Assembly (NCBI RefSeq): GCF_000023445.1
Contig: NC_012881.1
Location: forward strand, 2,720,501 to 2,784,500
Direction of reading: 5' to 3'
Length of the DNA stretch: 64,000 bases
DNA from: Maridesulfovibrio salexigens DSM 2638
Lineage (GTDB): Bacteria > Desulfobacterota > Desulfovibrionia > Desulfovibrionales > Desulfovibrionaceae
Of the stretch, positions 61,127 through 64,000 are shown piece after piece; within the stretch, counting starts at the first letter, position 1; the number at the start of each line of letters is the position of its first letter. A model generated the notes under the pieces. That model had not been told where the DNA came from and did no database searches. It was given only the letters and a program-made list of their open reading frames with translations. The translations under genes and the position numbers were made by a program.

Positions 61127-61431
61127 TAAAAATGCCTGCCCAGTGCCACCACCAGCATTCCCGCGAGCATGGCCAGAAAAACATTTTTGGTTTTGAAAGT
61201 GATAGCCACGGTGATTAGACCGCCCGCGAGCCCGATTAAACCTTCATTGAAGAATCCGGGGGCGGCAAGGGAGATGAGAATAGTACCGGGAAGAGCTTTC
61301 AATGCTCTGCCGAAACGTCCGCCAGTGGGGAGATAGCCAGCCAGCAACAGACCGCCTACGCGCATAAAGTAAGTTGCAAGCGCAGCAAGAGCGATAACCA
61401 GAACCGCATTTTCAGGACTGTAAAGATTCAT
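61123..61431 (-). CDS. azlD: AzlD-family branched-chain amino-acid export subunit
   Basis: This 102-residue protein is the small partner of AzlC. It has four hydrophobic segments and the family pattern YFMRVGGLLLAGYLP. The ATG at 61431 overlaps the azlC stop (TAATG). Together with the LysE-type gene opposite, this is a small cluster of amino-acid exporters. Confidence 0.88.
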   Translation of the reverse strand: MNLYSPENAVLVIALAALATYFMRVGGLLLAGYLPTGGRFGRALKALPGTILISLAAPGFFNEGLIGLAGGLITVAITFKTKNVFLAMLAGMLVVALGRHFY

Positions 61432-62135
61432 TATGGCACGTCCTCCACTTCTGCTTCCGGTTCGACTGCGGGAACAAATGCCGCACAAATTGCACCGAGA
61501 ATTCCGCCGACCAAAATATACCACTTTCCTGGGACAAAATGCTCTGTAAGCACCGACGCACTGATGGCTACCAGCCATGGCAACACGTCCTGTCGGCCCT
61601 GCCACAGGGAGACTGCCAGCGCTGTAAAAACTGCGGTAAAGGCAAAATCAAGGGCCAGTATTTTTGGATCAGGTATCAATCCGCCGAAGTACATTCCCCC
61701 CATGGTTCCGGAGCTCCAAAAAAGCATGAGCAGCAACCCGCCGCCAAGCAGGTGGAACACATCACCCTCACCCTTGCGGGCCGCAACCATGGTCATGGCC
61801 CAGTTCTCGTCAGCCACAAAATGCATTATTCCCAAGCGTTTCAGCACTCCCTGTCCGGCAAATAAATCTTTAAGAGAAGCACCGATAAGAACGTAACGCA
61901 GATTCACAACAACCACCGCAAGAGCCATTTCAAGTACAGGAAGCGGAGCATTCCACATATCCACCAACACAAATTGCGCCGACCCCGCAAACATGAACAC
62001 GTTCAAAGCCATCATATCGGTCCAGCTTATGGACTTCTGTGCAGCCAGAACACCCAGCACCCCCGCATAAGCAACTACACTGGGTAAAAGCGGGACGTTA
62101 GCTTTAACGCCGCGCATAAAACCGCTCATATACAA
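61431..62135 (-). CDS. azlC: AzlC-family branched-chain amino-acid export permease
   Basis: This 234-residue membrane protein is the large subunit of an AzlCD exporter. Several helices are seen, with FMRGVKANVPLLPSVVAYA and MFAGSAQFVLVDMWN, the family hallmark. It may export valine or other branched-chain amino acids. It is followed by azlD with a one-base overlap. Confidence 0.92.
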   Translation of the reverse strand: MYMSGFMRGVKANVPLLPSVVAYAGVLGVLAAQKSISWTDMMALNVFMFAGSAQFVLVDMWNAPLPVLEMALAVVVVNLRYVLIGASLKDLFAGQGVLKRLGIMHFVADENWAMTMVAARKGEGDVFHLLGGGLLLMLFWSSGTMGGMYFGGLIPDPKILALDFAFTAVFTALAVSLWQGRQDVLPWLVAISASVLTEHFVPGKWYILVGGILGAICAAFVPAVEPEAEVEDVP

Positions 62136-62256
62136 ACCTCCAGCATGAGGAAAATTACTTGAAAAGGAAAAACCAAGAATAGGACAGAACTGCTATTTAG
62201 CCGAAATATGAAAAGGTTAAAAGATACAGATTAATCAAAAATCGACAGCACAAAAG

Positions 62257-62286
62257 AAAAGGCCCGTCCGAAAGAACGGGCCTTTA
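62257..62286 (-). terminator. terminator of ptsI
   Basis: AAAAGGCCCGT pairs with ACGGGCCTTTT around a CCGAAAGA loop, with a T-rich stretch on the minus strand. Confidence 0.85.
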
Positions 62287-62309
62287 AAATTATCGAATAC
62301 AATTAAAAA

Positions 62310-64000
62310 CTATTTCAATAAATCGCGAACCTCATCGCCGGATTTTGCAGCTAAAGCTTTCTCAGCCAAAGCACAACAATCATCCATTGATACAGCGCGA
62401 ATGGCTTCCTTCACTTCAGGTATGGAAGGCCCGCTCATGCTCAGCTCATCAAGACCGAGTCCAAGCAGCAATGCTGATGCCTTAGGGTTACCTGCCAGCT
62501 CACCACACATACCGACCTCAATTCCGGTGGTCTTTGCAGCATCGCAAGTCATTTTGACCATGCGCAGCACAGCAGGATTGAGGCTGTCGCAAATCTTGGC
62601 AACAGACTTGTTACCTCGGTCCGCAGCCATAACGTACTGGGTAAGATCATTGGTACCGATACTGAAGAAATCGCAGATTGCACCAAGCTTTTCAGCTTCT
62701 GCAACAGCGGACGGAACTTCAATCATAATTCCGGTCTTAATCTTATCGGCGATCTTTACGCCTTCAGAAAGAAGACCTTCGCGAACCTCGGCCTGAAATG
62801 CGAGGACGCCTTCAAGCTCTTCCACCCCGGAAATCATGGGGAACATGATCCAGATATTTTCCTCACTGGCAGCACGCAGTAAAGCGCGCAACTGGGTGCG
62901 GAAAAGCTCAGGACGAGCCATGCAGAAACGTACTCCGCGTTCGCCGAGGAACGGATTCTCTTCAACCGGAGTATCGAGATATTTAACCGGCTTATCGCCG
63001 CCGATATCAAGGGTGCGGATAATTACAGGATTGCCATTCATGGCCTTGGCAGCTTCTACATATGCTTCGAACTGCTCCTGCTCATCCGGTTCCTGATCAC
63101 GGTCCTGAAAAAGGAATTCGGTACGGAAAAGCCCTACGCCCTCTGCTCCATATTCGAGCACACGAGGCGCATCGGCAGGAGTACCGATATTACCCATGAC
63201 CATAATTTCAGTGCCGTCCACAGTCTTGGCCGGGGCAGCACCTTTAGCCTTGGCTTCTTCACGATCAGCCAGCCACTGATCACGCTTGGCCGAAATTTCA
63301 TCCAGCTTGGCCTGATCCGGTGCGGTCCAAACCACGCCTTCAAAACCGTCAAGGGCAATCATCTTGCCATCGGAAACCTGCTGGAAGCATTCCCCTGTGC
63401 CGATAACCGCAGGGATACCCATAGAACGGGACAAAATTGCGGCGTGGGAGGTTGCCCCGCCAATCTCGGTAACAATCCCCAGCACTTTTTCAGGGTCCAT
63501 TCCGGCAACATCAGACGGGGTAAGATCATGAGCTACGATGATAGATTCACGTTCAAGCCTTATAGCCTGTTCACCTTCTCCGGTCAGCACACGCAATACA
63601 CGCCCTCCGCAATCCATAACGTCTGCGGCACGGGCTTGCATGTAGGCGTCATCGAGTCCCCGGTAATCAGAAGCCATCTTGTCCATGACCTGAAACCATG
63701 CGAACTCGGCATTAACCTTCTCTGCGGAAATAAGGTCCGCAGCGTTATCACGCATGTCCTTATCGCCTAAGATCAAGCCGTGCACTTCAAAAATTGCGGC
63801 GTTGGCTTTGCCTGCGGTCTTTTCAGTTTCACGCTGTAAAGCCTGAATATCTGCAAGAGCCGTTGCGATTGCCTGATCAAGACGCTCAGCTTCGGCATCA
63901 GTATCGGAAACGTCAATACGCTCTACTTCGGGCAAGGTTGCCAGATGAGCATAAACCGGACCAACTGCATAACCTGTGGATGCCGGAGCACCGGAAACAA
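62310..64000 (-). CDS. ptsI: PTS phosphoenolpyruvate-protein phosphotransferase (enzyme I), N-terminus cut by window edge
   Basis: This partial gene of at least 562 codons encodes enzyme I, which passes phosphate from PEP to HPr. The phosphohistidine motif GGATSHAAILSRSMGIPAV is seen, then TLDIGGDKPVKYL, GERGVRFCMARPE, MFPMISGVEELE and GTNDLTQYVMAADRGN, with CGELAGNPKA near the end. The frame stays open to base 64000, where SGAPASTGYAVGPVY suggests that only a few N-terminal residues are missing. It is followed by a terminator, so it is the last gene of its operon. Confidence 0.95.
   Translation of the reverse strand, partial: VSGAPASTGYAVGPVYAHLATLPEVERIDVSDTDAEAERLDQAIATALADIQALQRETEKTAGKANAAIFEVHGLILGDKDMRDNAADLISAEKVNAEFAWFQVMDKMASDYRGLDDAYMQARAADVMDCGGRVLRVLTGEGEQAIRLERESIIVAHDLTPSDVAGMDPEKVLGIVTEIGGATSHAAILSRSMGIPAVIGTGECFQQVSDGKMIALDGFEGVVWTAPDQAKLDEISAKRDQWLADREEAKAKGAAPAKTVDGTEIMVMGNIGTPADAPRVLEYGAEGVGLFRTEFLFQDRDQEPDEQEQFEAYVEAAKAMNGNPVIIRTLDIGGDKPVKYLDTPVEENPFLGERGVRFCMARPELFRTQLRALLRAASEENIWIMFPMISGVEELEGVLAFQAEVREGLLSEGVKIADKIKTGIMIEVPSAVAEAEKLGAICDFFSIGTNDLTQYVMAADRGNKSVAKICDSLNPAVLRMVKMTCDAAKTTGIEVGMCGELAGNPKASALLLGLGLDELSMSGPSIPEVKEAIRAVSMDDCCALAEKALAAKSGDEVRDLLK

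Noticed and set aside
61432-61605. N-terminal extension of AzlD
   Set aside because: It would lie inside azlC in another frame; the TAATG overlap at 61431 fits a normal azlCD pair.

Overview
The window looks like chromosome of a Gram-negative, anaerobic sulfate reducer of the Desulfovibrionales, most like the marine Desulfovibrio/Maridesulfovibrio group. This is inference from gene content: a Ni carbon-monoxide dehydrogenase with CooC and a CooA-type regulator, a pair of MinD-type ATPases with ferredoxin inserts behind a sigma-54 promoter (the pattern of the Desulfovibrio 'orange protein' cluster), a paaK/ACT-domain pair, LpxI-type lipid A synthesis, a BamA with an extra N-terminal domain, and PTS enzyme I. 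Most of the window is housekeeping sequence; no integrase, transposase, CRISPR array or prophage was found.

Layout. 1-4371 (minus): miaB, bifunctional nuclease, PHP phosphoesterase, sirtuin and tolQR. 4472-6699 (minus): an AT-rich accessory patch with a 5'-truncated Rhs protein and a second, orphan Rhs C-terminal tip. Each tip is followed by a small three-helix membrane protein with two CxxC knuckles and by a similar GC-rich terminator. 6783-8968 (minus): rsfS, gpmI and a small zinc-ribbon protein. 9340-11334 (plus): a probable attenuator leader, paaK and an ACT-domain protein. 11500-21906: rtcB, an Hpt protein, kup, an APH-like kinase with an APS-kinase-like protein, a PfkB kinase, cutA, a small cytochrome c, and nth-tgt-ydcF. 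21950-26849 (minus): yihY-type gene, cooA, a CooA-like palindrome, cooS and cooC. 26924-34937: a large AsmA protein, a DUF89 protein, the sigma-54-driven ATPase operon and a solo solute-binding protein. 35011-44978 (minus): one long envelope operon, lysS-lolC-lolD-bamA-skp-lpxD-fabZ-lpxA-lpxI.

45119-46866 holds three identical tRNA-Asn genes, each with its own promoter, leader hairpin and terminator; a solute-binding protein gene lies between the second and third. Next come a small protein with every hallmark of a cereblon-type CULT domain (46920-47330), pyk, an OmpH-like lipoprotein, an AT-rich two-gene unit of unknown function (49699-51149), a Na/Pi cotransporter, a sensor kinase overlapping an iron-type alcohol dehydrogenase, a DUF4301 protein, two initiator tRNA genes, the argP-like/lysE-type pair, azlCD and the start-truncated ptsI.

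The best candidates for undescribed biology are the Rhs-tip/CxxC-membrane-protein cassettes, the CULT protein, the AT-rich pair at 49.7-51.1 kb, and the mutually exclusive hairpins in the paaK leader.
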